Source: Eukaryota sp. TZLM1-RC
Lineage: Eukaryota; Metamonada: BaSk clade
Length of the DNA stretch: 64,000 bases
Direction: 5' to 3'
NCBI GenBank assembly: GCA_040285825.1
Contig: JAUPSS010000004.1
Location: 5,029,658-5,093,657, forward strand
Shown: positions 50,403-61,499 of the stretch, piece by piece
Layout of the letters: each line of letters begins with the position of its first letter
Position numbering within the stretch: position 1 is the stretch's first letter
Program-made: the position numbers and the translations under genes
The notes under the pieces: generated by a model
What the model was told of the DNA's origin: nothing
The model's database searches: none
What the model saw: the letters and a program-made list of their open reading frames with translations, nothing else

Positions 50403-52238
50403 ATGGACCTGGCCACAACCTGCCTCACATCTCTAGATTTCTCCACTAGAAACTACATTGACAGATCATTCGAATCTTCATCCCATCAGGATGTTGGTGT
50501 CAAGTGTATTTCCACTCGTGAAGACTATGCTCTTCTCCTCACCTTTTCTGGTGAAGTTTATGGTTGGGGGAATAATTTTGGAGGTCAAGTTCTTTTCAGT
50601 ACCCAAACTAGATGTGAAAATAATGTGATCAATCATGTTGTACCTGGAACTATCAAAACTCCGGTTAAATTGCCATTAAATAATATTATTTCTATTTCAA
50701 CTCATTCTGATCATGCACTTGCCCTTAATTCTTATGGTGATGTATTTCATTGGGGAATTTACGATAAAAAACCCGGAACCACTCATGATGGTAACTGGGA
50801 GGTATCTATATCACCTATTACACAAGTCACACTTCCTTTTTCTATTGAAAATGTTTTTGTTAATGAAGGCTCTATGCTTGTTTTAAGTCAAGATGGTAAA
50901 GTTATTCGAATTAATCGTACTTTTGGCCAGTTTGCACAAGGAGTAGAATTTAATTTCGAAATTGTTGAAGAATTAAACAATATTATTCACATTGATGATT
51001 TTTTTTATTTCGATACTAATAACCAAGTTTATTATTATCATGGTGGTAGTAAATTCTCTGAAGACGAAGGAAGTTTTTCTTTAATCCCAATACGCAGATA
51101 CTTGATCCCAAGAATTCCTTTGAAAGATTCTTATTTAGCAAATGGGGATTTGTTCATTATTGATGTCAATGGTGATGTTTGGAAGTTTGGTAAGCGTAAT
51201 CTGTTCAATGACAAACCTACCAAAGTGGATGGTTTAAGCAATATTGTTTCTATTAGTGGTTATGAAGATAGTTTTGCCGCTATTGATAATAATGGTAAAG
51301 TTTTTGTTTCTGTTTATTTGAATGAAATGAGTGATTTTTATGAAAAACGTTATTACGAGCAAGTATGTATCGAAGCTTTCACTAATATAGAAGGCGTTTC
51401 AGTAGGTTATTACTATCTTTTTGCCTACAACAAAAACACTGTTTGGGCCTGGGGAAGGAACCATGAAGCTCAATTAGGTACAGGTGATTTGATTGATCGA
51501 CCTCAACCTGTCAAAGTATTTGGGTCAGAAATTCTTGGCAGTTTTCAATATCCAAGACAACCTTTGGATAGAATGTTTAGTGGTCTAATCAAATTAATTT
51601 ACTTTGAATATTTACAATATTTGAAGAATATGTTTGGTAACCACCCTTATACAAAAGCCAGATTCTATACCAAATGTTCAATTAGCAAGAGAGTGGCTAA
51701 ATTGGCTAAGGAAGTAATCAATCGATTTGAATCATTAACAGATCCTCAAGATTTAACTTTAAACGAAAGTAATCTTGATTCACAATTGCGATTATCTATT
51801 GATTCTGAGGGTACTGAGTTAAGCTACCACACATCATTGAAAGAATTGGTGGCATCACATCATATTCCTTCAGAAAGAATATTAAAAGGACAAATACCTT
51901 TACCTCAATCCATTGTTAAATTGGAAGTGGAGTTAATGTTTATGGATTTAGTTAATATTGAAATACAATTACCAAACTTGAAGGAATTGATAATTCATCG
52001 TAACGCCCCTACCAATATCACTGAACAAAACTTTCCTTCTCTGAAATTCATTCAATTAGTTACAGTTGAAAAAGAAAAGCTTTTTGGTTCTTCCCTATCT
52101 CCAACCAAATTTATTAATCAAGGTATAATTAAATCTGTTAAACTAATCAAGAATGAATATTTAGTTGAATTATCTTGTTTTCCATGGTGGATTCAGTATC
52201 CTGCTAAATGGTATTTGATTGATTTTTTGATTGACTAA
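50403..52238 (+). CDS. RCC1-repeat protein with long unassigned C-terminus
   Basis: 611 aa, intronless. The first 380 residues carry RCC1-type beta-propeller repeats: VYGWGNNFGGQV, ALALNSYGDVFHWG, LFIIDVNGDVWKFGKR, FAAIDNNGKVFVS and VWAWGRNHEAQLGTGD. Only some retain the full motif, so the propeller is divergent. The C-terminal 200 residues start with a helical stretch (FEYLQYLKNMF) and end in a Leu/Ile pattern (LVELSC, PLPQSIVKLEVEL, LPNLKELIIH) that suggests leucine-rich or FNIP-like repeats. RCC1 repeats are used by guanine-nucleotide-exchange and scaffold proteins. Function here unknown. Confidence 0.75.
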   Translation: MDLATTCLTSLDFSTRNYIDRSFESSSHQDVGVKCISTREDYALLLTFSGEVYGWGNNFGGQVLFSTQTRCENNVINHVVPGTIKTPVKLPLNNIISISTHSDHALALNSYGDVFHWGIYDKKPGTTHDGNWEVSISPITQVTLPFSIENVFVNEGSMLVLSQDGKVIRINRTFGQFAQGVEFNFEIVEELNNIIHIDDFFYFDTNNQVYYYHGGSKFSEDEGSFSLIPIRRYLIPRIPLKDSYLANGDLFIIDVNGDVWKFGKRNLFNDKPTKVDGLSNIVSISGYEDSFAAIDNNGKVFVSVYLNEMSDFYEKRYYEQVCIEAFTNIEGVSVGYYYLFAYNKNTVWAWGRNHEAQLGTGDLIDRPQPVKVFGSEILGSFQYPRQPLDRMFSGLIKLIYFEYLQYLKNMFGNHPYTKARFYTKCSISKRVAKLAKEVINRFESLTDPQDLTLNESNLDSQLRLSIDSEGTELSYHTSLKELVASHHIPSERILKGQIPLPQSIVKLEVELMFMDLVNIEIQLPNLKELIIHRNAPTNITEQNFPSLKFIQLVTVEKEKLFGSSLSPTKFINQGIIKSVKLIKNEYLVELSCFPWWIQYPAKWYLIDFLID

Positions 52239-53109
52239 TGAGTGCAATTTAAATTTTCTAGTTTCTGATTCTTTTGATCAATTGTATATTTGACATTTCT
52301 TTATTTAGTTTTTGTACATGAACTAAGCTTTTCTTTTCCCTTTACTTGCATTTCCTTGGTTGTTGCGTCTAGGAACAGTTTTGTTGTAATTTTGGCTATT
52401 TCTTGTAATTTTTCATTTATTCTCATTATCACATATAGTAAATGTTGTATTGTTGCCTTAAATCATTAAGTTAAGATAAAGATTATTTATTTTCTATTCA
52501 TATTATCTACGCCTTAGGGTGCCAACACATCTTCTTCCCCTCAAAATCAATCAGCTTATATAAATTTTCAAATTATGACTAAATAATTATAATCATCTAA
52601 ATGAACCAAGAATTAGCTACAGTGTCTAATTCTATTACTGCTTCTAGACCGCTTAGGGGCTGTAGACTCATTGCTAGCACCTTTGCGTGGGTTTGTAGTT
52701 CGTCAACTACTACAATTTTTGGATGAGTTGTAGAAGGAATGTCTCCAAAAAATAATTCTGTATGATCTCAGTGTATCTGAAATTGTAAATCTCTTTTATT
52801 AATTGATACAAGGGGTTATATTCTTGATTTGTCCAATAGAGTTCAAATGGTGATTTGATTCATAAATAAATCGCTTTTTTGTAGTGAAACCTCATTCTCT
52901 CTTCATGATGTTTTTTGTAGCTTACCAAATCATATTTCCCTGAATTTAAAACTTATCTACTTCTTACATTGAACACAACTATTGTGAAAGGACGATTAAC
53001 AGTTATTTCATAATAGATTTTCTATTGTTTCGTAACTGAGCTTAAAGATTCATGAATTGTTTTTTTCTTCAAATATCAAATATTTTTATTTATTATTATT
53101 ATTATTATA
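52239..53109. other. Intergenic spacer
   Basis: 870 bp of AT-rich sequence with a short (ATT)n microsatellite near 53087-53107. No gene recognised. Confidence 0.5.
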
Positions 53110-53585
53110 GAGTGACAACATACAGCTAAGAGTTAGAACTCATAAGAACAAAAATTCTCCACATCTACCCTTACACTTCTATATAACTTTTTGAATATCT
53201 GAGACAAGTATTTGGGAAAGCTTCGAAATAAAGCAAAGATAATTCTATTACGCCAAATGGAGATGTTAAATAATCTGTTACGTTCAAGACATAACTTGGC
53301 AAAAGAATCAAGAACCTTTTGACCTATCATACCAATACTTCCGAAAATCGAAATTGCAAACGGAATGAAGACAAAAGAAGAGTATAAATTTTGATTAAAA
53401 TTCCTCATTACTTCATCATACAACTGATACTTACGTGCCTCCGCCTGACACAGATGCGAATTTTCATCATTAACAACTGAAGACAAGTACACTTTTTTAC
53501 AAGGGTCAACGGTAGTTAAATTAACAACCGCCTGAGATGAAAATATTTTTGTTCCAATGTAGCTACTGTATGTTACTGCTTGAAA
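53110..53585 (-). mobile_element. LINE B-related 3' end
   Basis: Encodes FIPFAISIFGSIGMIG, IWRNRIIFALFRSFPKYL and ends RVDVENFCSYEF, closely related to family B. It lies head to head with a family A copy beginning at about 53586. Confidence 0.7.
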
Positions 53586-54600
53586 TGAGGAAATTTCAAA
53601 AATCGATGTAGAAGAATGAAATCGATGCTTTCCCCAATCAATCAATGGCATTAGTCCAGAATAGAATTGTGTAAATTTAAAATACACTCTTTGAACATTT
53701 CAAAAACCACTGACTGAAATGGATGAAAATGATCTTTATAAAAATAAATGCGGCTTGGCTCCACTTGTTGTTATCGGAAAAAGTTTGTTTGTGAAAACCA
53801 GCGACAAGATTCTTCACTGTTTGTAACCATTGCACCACGAAGATCTGGACTGTGTGCTACTAATGAAGCATTTGTAACAAAAATGAGATTCTATTTGAAT
53901 ATCCCCATTAATCAATTATTATCAAAATAAAAATGTATTTGTTCGAATTCACCACAGCTCAGTTTACGCAATGCTCTCAAATGTTCGAAATTGATAACTT
54001 ATCGTTCTTCATTACATGATGCTTTTAGAGACACTGTTTTTAATATGGCACGAACTGCAAGAATATCGTTTATCAAGGAGCCCCTACTGAAGGAAACACT
54101 TTCTCTGAATAATTTTGGGCTGATGATAGAGGTGATGTATACTGTGATTGGATTGATAATTCTGAAGTTATTGTTGACTTTGTCTCATGTAATGTTGCAA
54201 ATGATACTTTGGTTCACAGAAGAAAACTTAATCCTGTGACTGCTCTTTATTTTAAAGCAAAAGAGAAACATAGAAAATATGATAAAGATATTGAAGAAGC
54301 AAATACTGAAAGAAATACACAGCTGGTTTTTATTGCTTTCCCATTTTCGATAAATGGAAGACTATCAGATGAAGCAGAAACTTTTTTGAATGACTTCCAA
54401 AAAATGGTGCAAGAAAAAATAATGAAAAGATTTGATATATTTTTATGGCGTTCACGGATTCCATTTGCCATTATTAATAGATTACCTCGGTTTTTAATCG
54501 AATAAGAGAAGCTTTAGCTAGACAGCAAGCAGATCAAGATTGTGTAGAGGAAATCTTAATTCAATGATAGTCGTCCCATTAGTCATGAGTTAATTTAACA
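53586..54600 (+). mobile_element. LINE A copy, 5'-truncated, frameshifted
   Basis: Begins in the FEISRIDVEE-like block and includes the CENQRQDSSLFVTIAPRR block (53748-53930), RHALNC-equivalent, and the endonuclease core in two frames (about 53991-54505). It ends at the family 3' tail near 54568-54600. Confidence 0.75.
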
Positions 54601-54918
54601 ATTTCAGTACTTATGTGGGCTGTTGGTTAGTCAAATCCAAAGAAAAACCTCTCGAAATAAGTTATTTGCTAGGTTTTCTTCTTGACAAGGATCAAAGCAA
54701 AGTGTTATTCTCTCGCAAAGCAAAGTGTTTTTCTTTAATTCCATATTAATAGTACACAAATATGTTCGCGAAAACTTGTCATGATATCATTTTTCCATAA
54801 AATGTATTGAAAACGAAACAAAAATCTAAAAAACAACATTGTTATTGAATAATTGTAAAACTAAAACCCTCTACTTCATTAAATAAGCGGAAAAACTAAA
54901 TAGACACATAAAATAAAC
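54601..54918. other. Convergent spacer
   Basis: AT-rich, no gene recognised; the 3' flank of UTP15. Confidence 0.5.
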
Positions 54919-56364
54919 TCAACTACAACTAATCAAACTTTCAATAATTCCTTTGACTTCCATTGCTTTATTCATGGTGGTTATTTTTGAATTTATAACA
55001 AGCGCTAAATTCTCAAATTTACGACAAACATCATTGTTTTGCATTATCAAAGGCTCATAAAGTTCAACCATTAGGGCAAAAACTTCACAAAAAAGATCAT
55101 TATAACCAGGATCATTGGCAATTTTTGAAAATATATTAATCATTTTGATAACCATTTCAGGTTCCTTATTGTCTAAACCAATCACCAAAGCACCTCTACG
55201 GCGAAGTTCAATCAAAAGAGCAATCAAATGGGGCAAATGGCCACGTGTCACCACGTCATCAACTGCTTTTCCATATTGAAATTTTTGCAAAAACTTTTCA
55301 AATTTTTTAACCGACTTATACCTGGTCGAAGTGGACATATTGACAACATTTGTACTAGATTTAAGTTTGGTTTTCGAAAATAATTCGTCCATATTTAAAG
55401 ACATTTTCTTTTTTAAACTTTTTAGATAGACAGAACCATCCAAGCTAGCAAAAGAAATATTGTGTAAATTAGGTGAAGATTTCGCATCAATTACTGGGCT
55501 ATTTGATTTAAAAGTATGGCATAGTTCTAAATTTGATGAGTCTAAAACAGAAACAGTACAATCAAGAGATGAGCAAATTAATCGATGACCCTTGTTGGTG
55601 AAGCTGAGATTACTGATTGGCTTGTTATGACGTGATGATGTCATCATCATTCGACCGGCAACCAGGTCAAAAACGGAAACTGATGGACCATTTGCAACTG
55701 CCATCAACGAACCACCAGGGTAAGAAACCACAGATTCTACAGGATTCTCGCAATCAAACCTCTGCTCCTCCTTGCCAGACCTGCTATCCCACAACCTAAC
55801 ACTGCAATCATTACTACCGGAAAGAATGACAGGACGGTTGGGGAGAGAAGAGATTGATTTCACATACTGGGAGTGGCCAGCAAAGGAGGTAATGTTAGAG
55901 GCTGTTTCGAGTGACCAGAGTCGTACTGTCTTGTCATTACCACAAGAAAGAATTTGCTGTTGGTTGTGTTCAAAGAACCTACAGTCGTTGACAGGACCTT
56001 CATGACCTAGGAGGGAACGGAGAGAGGTACCTTGGTGGGAGGTGAAAGCACGGACAAGACCATCATCAGTGGAAGTAACAATAAGTTCACCAGAGAGGTT
56101 GTAACGACAGCGAAGGACGCCAGATTGGAACCTGGTGATTTCTTTCCTTAAAGTGCGACTTTGAGTGTCATAAATGGCGACACGTGGCCCTGAGGATATG
56201 ATAAGGTCAAATGGAGTAACTGGAGAGAAATCGAGAGATGTAGGGGTTCCAGTGACTGGAAGAATGTCAGAGACACGGAAACAACGCCAAAAGAGGGATT
56301 CAGTATGTACTTTACGAGCGATTGTATGTCGCTGAGGGATGGGAAGAGATTTGAAGTGTGACAT
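54919..56364 (-). CDS. UTP15: UTP15-like U3 snoRNP component, WD40 protein
   Basis: 481 aa, intronless. UTP15 is part of the t-UTP/UtpA complex that starts 18S rRNA processing and couples it to Pol I transcription. WD40 repeats run from about residue 35 to 330 (SLDFSPVTPFDLIISSGPRV, GPVNDCRFFEHNQQQILSCG, VRLWSLETA, SVRLWDSRSGKEE). The C-terminal 140 residues form the UTP15 C-terminal domain (FEKFLQKFQYGKAVDDVV, IALLIELRRRGALVIGL). The order and length agree with the family (human about 518 aa). Confidence 0.9.
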   Translation of the reverse strand: MSHFKSLPIPQRHTIARKVHTESLFWRCFRVSDILPVTGTPTSLDFSPVTPFDLIISSGPRVAIYDTQSRTLRKEITRFQSGVLRCRYNLSGELIVTSTDDGLVRAFTSHQGTSLRSLLGHEGPVNDCRFFEHNQQQILSCGNDKTVRLWSLETASNITSFAGHSQYVKSISSLPNRPVILSGSNDCSVRLWDSRSGKEEQRFDCENPVESVVSYPGGSLMAVANGPSVSVFDLVAGRMMMTSSRHNKPISNLSFTNKGHRLICSSLDCTVSVLDSSNLELCHTFKSNSPVIDAKSSPNLHNISFASLDGSVYLKSLKKKMSLNMDELFSKTKLKSSTNVVNMSTSTRYKSVKKFEKFLQKFQYGKAVDDVVTRGHLPHLIALLIELRRRGALVIGLDNKEPEMVIKMINIFSKIANDPGYNDLFCEVFALMVELYEPLIMQNNDVCRKFENLALVINSKITTMNKAMEVKGIIESLISCS

Positions 56365-56499
56365 TGGCTATGAACACACTGATGACAAGCAGTTGTGACC
56401 TATAGGAAGTGGAAAATGTTGATCAAAGAATAGTATTTTTTATTTTTTTTATTTATTTATCAGACATTATCTTAATTTGCTACGCAGAAAAAAAAACTA

Positions 56500-57250
56500 A
56501 ACAAAACAAACTAAAACACATAAGAAGCAAAATTCTCCACGCCAACTCTTGATGAATCCTTATACAGCTTGGACATCATTAAATTTAAGTATGTGGGAAC
56601 ACTTCTATACAAAGCAAAAATGATACGATTCTTCCATAAATTCCCTGCAAAATTTTTACTACTTGAACGACATAAATTACCAAAATCATTGAGAAAATTC
56701 AAGGCAGACTGTCCAATGTTGCCAAAAATCGAGAAGACAAAAGGAACCAACGAAAACTTCGCGTAAAGGTTTTGATTTAAATCATTTAATATCTCAGTAT
56801 ATTTGTCTCTTTTACGATCCTCAGCTTTGTTTAAATGACCATTAGAACTAAGTAAAACATCATCACGATAAATAAAAGCAAAGAGATCAACTGTAGTAAA
56901 ATCAACAACAGCTTGAGAGGAAAACTACAAAAGGAGCAATTTAATCACCTCGACGTGAATTAAACAGATTATTATCGCTATAATGCTTCAACAACGGTTC
57001 TACTTTGCAACTAAAATTGTAACACTTGAACATCTCATATGCCACATCACGAACGGCATTATGAAGAACTGAGCGATATTGAAGAAATTTCTTGCAACTA
57101 ACAACATGACGGAAATTGGCAGTAGGTTTTTCGTTACAAATACAAACAGAATTATCCAAAAGACCACTTGGATACAGCCCTAATCTCAAACGCTTGTTTT
57201 GTTTCCAAGCTTCATTTGTTAAGTGAAGACCAAATGGCCTTGGTTACTGA
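56500..57250 (-). mobile_element. LINE B 3' end
   Basis: Two minus-strand segments: CICNEKPTANFRHVVSC (R2-type zinc motif) with HNAVRDVAYEMFKCYNFSC, then FVFSIFGNIGQSALNF and IIFALYRSVPTYLNLMM. Nearly the same as the 7.3-8.5 kb copy except for the frameshift between them. Confidence 0.75.
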
Positions 57251-57844
57251 GATATTTTTTTATTTTTTTTATTTTTGAACAGTATTTGACGAATAATAAA
57301 CATGAACTTGTCTAAGTTCATGGTTTTCTTTATAATTAGTCGCAGATCTTACTAACAGGAACCTAATGTTGATCATGAAATAGTGTCACCCATGATGAAA
57401 TGTTTATAGTTCCATCTTGTGTTTGTTTACAAAAAACAAATTTTGAGTAATGAATAATAGTTCCAAATGCAAATAAATGATTTACACTCAGAAAAAAACA
57501 AAAACTGTTTTGACATCAGATTTGACTATTTACAATGCAGCAGGTAATCCAAAAGAAAAAATATTTGCTCTTATGTATTGAAATGATGAGATTTTGAGAC
57601 CCTTTGGTTGATTATATAAAAACAAGATGTACATAGGTTAAACCAAAATATTCTGCACATCTTAATAGTGTGATCATGAAAATTCATGACTACCCAAATA
57701 AAAACACATTTCCATTGCAGTTGAATACCCCAATAATGAATAATTGATAATTGCATGGTTTCAAATGATACCTAATCAAATCAATCTGAACACTGCAAAA
57801 CAAATTAAAAACAAAAGCCACAAATAAATAACCACGGGAACCAA
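57251..57844. other. Intergenic spacer
   Basis: AT-rich. A short inverted repeat (GAACTTGTCTAAGTTC) lies at about 57305. No gene recognised. Confidence 0.5.
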
Positions 57845-58696
57845 TCAATCATAGTCCTCGTGTTCTTCAAAAGTCGCCACATTTCTGACCTCATTTCTGA
57901 CCTCTTCCCACTCATCACGACCTTCTTCCTTTTCTCCCTCATCCAGATCTTCCCTCTCTGATTGCAACCCCACTTCTCCTTTAGCGTCCTTCACTTCTCC
58001 ATCGCCATCCCAATACTTCTCCTCCTCCAACTCATACTCAACATCCTTAGGTTTTGCAGCCTCTATCCCCGACCATCCCTTTGTTCTTATTACTTCCAAA
58101 ACCTCTTCCATATCCCTGGTATCTCTCTCATTTGGTTCGTATTGCAAAGCTGCTTGAACTGATTTGAAATCTTTCTTCAATTCATAATTGTATTTGATAC
58201 TCAATTCTTTTCTAGTTTTATCAGGAAATAAAGCTCCTATTAATGTGAAATTTGTTTTGAACAGTTTTAAACCTTTGTAAAACAATAAATCGTCATCATT
58301 CTTCCATCGGACTCTGGTTTTCTTTTTCCCAAATGATGCAGAGTTAATGGCAGGTTCCTCATAGTCAGGTAGGTCCACTTCCATAGCATAAGAACCACGT
58401 CGGGAACGTTTCGGTGGAGGCTGGAGGTCAGTGAAGACAATCTCCCCATTGACGATTTGAAGAGCATTCTCCTGTTCGGGTTCATCAGTATTTGTGTCCT
58501 GAAGCAGGGGTTGTTCTACAAGGATTGGTGTGGTGGATGGAGCATCGTTTTGTTGAGATAGACGTTGTGATTTGCGTTCAGCTCGTTCCTTGGCACGTTT
58601 GAGAGCACGTGGAGATGGTTCCCCTATAGAAGAACGAGATCTGATGAGTTGTTGTAGAGTGAACGGTGAAGGAAGAGTGGATGGTGGGTCAGACAT
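57845..58696 (-). CDS. BDP1: TFIIIB subunit BDP1 (B'' component)
   Basis: 283 aa, intronless and unusually short for BDP1 (yeast 594 aa, human over 2600). BDP1 with BRF1 and TBP recruits RNA polymerase III. The core is the extended SANT/Myb domain: RVRWKNDDDLLFYKGLKLFK, then FTLIGALFPDKTRKELSIKY and NYELKKD, which matches the B'' signature F-x-x-I-x-x-L-F-P. The N-terminus is Ser/Pro-rich with basic RALKRAKERAERKSQR. The C-terminus is strongly acidic (EREDLDEGEKEEGRDEWEE). Compact, but the diagnostic domain appears complete. Confidence 0.85.
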   Translation of the reverse strand: MSDPPSTLPSPFTLQQLIRSRSSIGEPSPRALKRAKERAERKSQRLSQQNDAPSTTPILVEQPLLQDTNTDEPEQENALQIVNGEIVFTDLQPPPKRSRRGSYAMEVDLPDYEEPAINSASFGKKKTRVRWKNDDDLLFYKGLKLFKTNFTLIGALFPDKTRKELSIKYNYELKKDFKSVQAALQYEPNERDTRDMEEVLEVIRTKGWSGIEAAKPKDVEYELEEEKYWDGDGEVKDAKGEVGLQSEREDLDEGEKEEGRDEWEEVRNEVRNVATFEEHEDYD

Positions 58697-58740
58697 TTGA
58701 ATTATCTCTAAAGAATCTTCAGAACTTCTCGATACTAATC

Positions 58741-60110
58741 TTATTGAAGAACTTATTATTAAAGCAATGATTGAAGAATAGTGTATTTATAGCATTTCAC
58801 GAAAATGATAAATATGAATTACTAGGAACTCCATTTCTAGTAAATGATTGTAAATGAATGTAAGCCTATCATATCGTTGTGGAAGTTTCAACAGATCGAT
58901 GTGGAAATTCAAATAACATTTTTCTTGATGAATATGAATTAATTATGAAACTTATTATTGACTACGATACTGAAGTCTTTAGCAGTTTCGGAATTTATCT
59001 CTATGGACACAATTACTTTGAGCTAAGTGACTTTGACACTTACTAAAGTTCTAAAGAAATCGCAGAATATATTTGTGATAGATTAACTACTATTTGTGAA
59101 GGCGAAGTAACTTACGCAAGAACTACTAATTCTTTTTTGTTTATTTTTGAAAAATATTATCTTTAACGTCCTAACTGTGAACGTGATGATGAATTAATTA
59201 AAAATGCAATCCTAAAAAAGACTAATGTCTAGAATACTAATAAGGATAGAACTATGAAAGAAAACTTTAAATATCCCAGTCCTAATTTTCCTTACGATTT
59301 CGCCTGCGAAGAAATCATCATCCATTTGCAACTATTACTCCAAAAACTACTTTGAGTGATGAAACAAAACATAGATTAGCCTTACTTATTCAAACGATGG
59401 ACAGAATGTAGAGTAATACTAATTCAAGGCCATTCTTATAATAAAATAATTGTGCGAAAGATGGAACTCAGAAATTTAAGAAAGCTATTCGTGATTACTC
59501 TACTAAATTCGTTCCACAATAATAGAAATAAGATTATGTATGTGAAAGGGTAGTCTCTAACTTCTCAAAATACAAGAATAAATGTATAAATGGTTGAAAA
59601 ATGGAATCAACTTTTGACATTGTAATAGACAATTACTCAACAGACAAAATTCCTCTTATACTGAGTGGTTGGTGTGTATCAAGTTTAACAATTCTTTGAA
59701 GTTAAACAAATAGTATTATATTAATTGCGCAACAAACTCGAGCTAATCGGTCCATTGATCCTACAGCAGCTGAAAACGACAAAGCTAGACCCTACTACAG
59801 GCTACATCCCAGTATTCCCGATGATTCAACAATTAAAGCACTCAACCAACTTTCACCAAGATGGAGGAAGTTATTATCAGGGAAAATGACCTTTATCTTC
59901 TAGATACACTGGTATTTGCAAAGAAATTTATCAAAATCCAATATGATCATAAATTGGGCAATCTTGCGTATTAAATGAATAGTGAAAAGAAAATGAAACT
60001 TCATCAGGAATTTATCATTACGTTACCTGTTTAGCCACTGCTTCACTTAGACAAAATTTGATTCCATATGGGCTTCATGATTGTGTATTATTGCTCCCTT
60101 AATTATCTAA
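58741..60110 (+). pseudogene. Long decayed coding-like stretch with many in-frame TAA/TAG
   Basis: Three successive frames read like protein: about 58792-59330 (EKYYL, then RPNCERDDELIKNAILKK), 59309-59900 (TPKTTLSDETKHRLALL, KKAIRDYSTKFVP, PTAAENDKARPYYRLHP), and 59850-60100 (ENDLYLLDTLVFAKKFIK). In them I count about nine TAA, four TAG and three TGA. Many TAA/TAG sit where a glutamine would be natural. Two frameshifts are needed. I recognise no family. Simplest reading: an old pseudogene or captured foreign DNA. A less likely option is a source with TAA/TAG reassigned to Gln. Confidence 0.35.
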
Positions 60111-60496
60111 TACAATAACATCAATAGGTACGACATCAGCTGAGTTATGAAAAAATCCAACGCATCATGACGGGACGCAGCTTGGACTTGCTTTTCAAGT
60201 CACGACACGTCATGACATCAGAATATTGACATTAACAAGTTTAAGTCTTCATATACTCCATCTAAACTTCATTTCAATACACCTCTTACGTAGCAAAAAT
60301 ATTCAATGAAAAAATCATACAGAATAGAGACAGCAAACCGAAAAGTTATACCATGATTGAAGACCTAAAAGTGCCTGGACTATATCATCATTCAACAGCG
60401 AACGCTTGGGTGTAATCACCAATCCTGCTTGTTCTGCTGGAACTGATGTAGACTGAATACTAAAGAAATTTCAGACAATCTGTTGGAAATCTTGCC
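60111..60496. other. Unassigned sequence
   Basis: Continues the decayed stretch with no clear frame; nothing recognised. Confidence 0.3.
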
Positions 60497-60706
60497 TCAG
60501 GATGGAAATCTTTTGGAATCAACTGTCCAATAGTTCAATGGATAAGCATTAGTCCTTCTCTCACTCAAGAAATCATCCCATTCATTGATTTCTTCCAGTG
60601 CAATCATATGTTCTGTTTCTGACATATCAGAAAACTCATAAACGGCAGACACTATTTCAGCTTCAACAAAAGAACAGAATTTAACAAGAAAGGGAAAGTC
60701 TGTCAA
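60497..60706 (-). pseudogene. Relic related to the 35.2-35.7 kb protein
   Basis: A 69-aa frame with FSDMSETEHMIALEEINEWD and DDFLSERR, which resembles the SQMSSDEAIDFLLELEDKW motif followed by NDFI of the 35-kb protein. It lacks the rest of that protein. It could also be an exon of an active paralogue. Confidence 0.35.
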
Positions 60707-60879
60707 TCAAGGAACAAATGAAGAAACTTTTGCGGAAATAGATTGAATCATTTGTTGGGTGGCATCATATCAGGTATTTACACATTTTAATTTTAATTTA
60801 AAGCTGAATATATTGCTCACAAAAGTTTCCATTTCCATTTTCACTTCCAAACGCAAAAGAAAAATATAAAAATCCTCTA

Positions 60880-61275
60880 CACTTTGCCATCTCTAGCCCA
60901 CAGTTTTTAATTGCTTTAATGTTGAACATGCTGGCCAAAATAAAATTGTTAAATATGCGAAACTTATTTCCTCAGTTAATGAAAATTCTCATGCCCAATA
61001 TAATTTATGTTCCTTTGTTTTTTCTTTGTTTGCATCTCTAGGTAAGGATGCTATGGCTTTCCTTGAGGATTTTGTTGTAGTTGTAAAGGAATGAACTGGA
61101 AGAATTTTCAATCGTGTTTACTGGCAAAACAGGATTGTATTTTCTATTTTTAAGGGAATGGTAAAACTAATTTCTGATTCACTCTCTTCTTTTGGGAAAT
61201 TTTCTGAATCTTTGGCAAATATTTGTTTTGATGTAGGAGAGGCTGGTTTTGAGGATTTGGAGTTTTAGTTGTGTA
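60880..61275 (+). mobile_element. LINE D/E 3' end
   Basis: One near-open frame contains ENSHAQYNLCSFVFSLFASL, GKDAMAFLEDF, VYWQNRIVFSIFKGM and ends in an acidic C-terminus like the 28.6 kb copy; one TGA interrupts it near 61093. Confidence 0.7.
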
Positions 61276-61499
61276 TTTCATGTTTTAAAATTTCATATTA
61301 AATGAATAAAATGGACAGCATGCAAAAAAAATGTTGAATATTTCATGTATGAAGAAAACCTTTTGTACGTTGTATACTGATAACAAATGATAACCGCCCC
61401 GTTTTCCCTCTGTAATGAGTTCAAGGAAGAGAATGAACATACAACTCTTCTAGCAATGAGGTTTGAAAGAGGGTGATAAATTTCTGTTTTTTTCAATAT

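Noticed and set aside
53087-53107. CRISPR or longer tandem array at the ATT repeat
   Set aside because: It is a simple microsatellite with no spacers.
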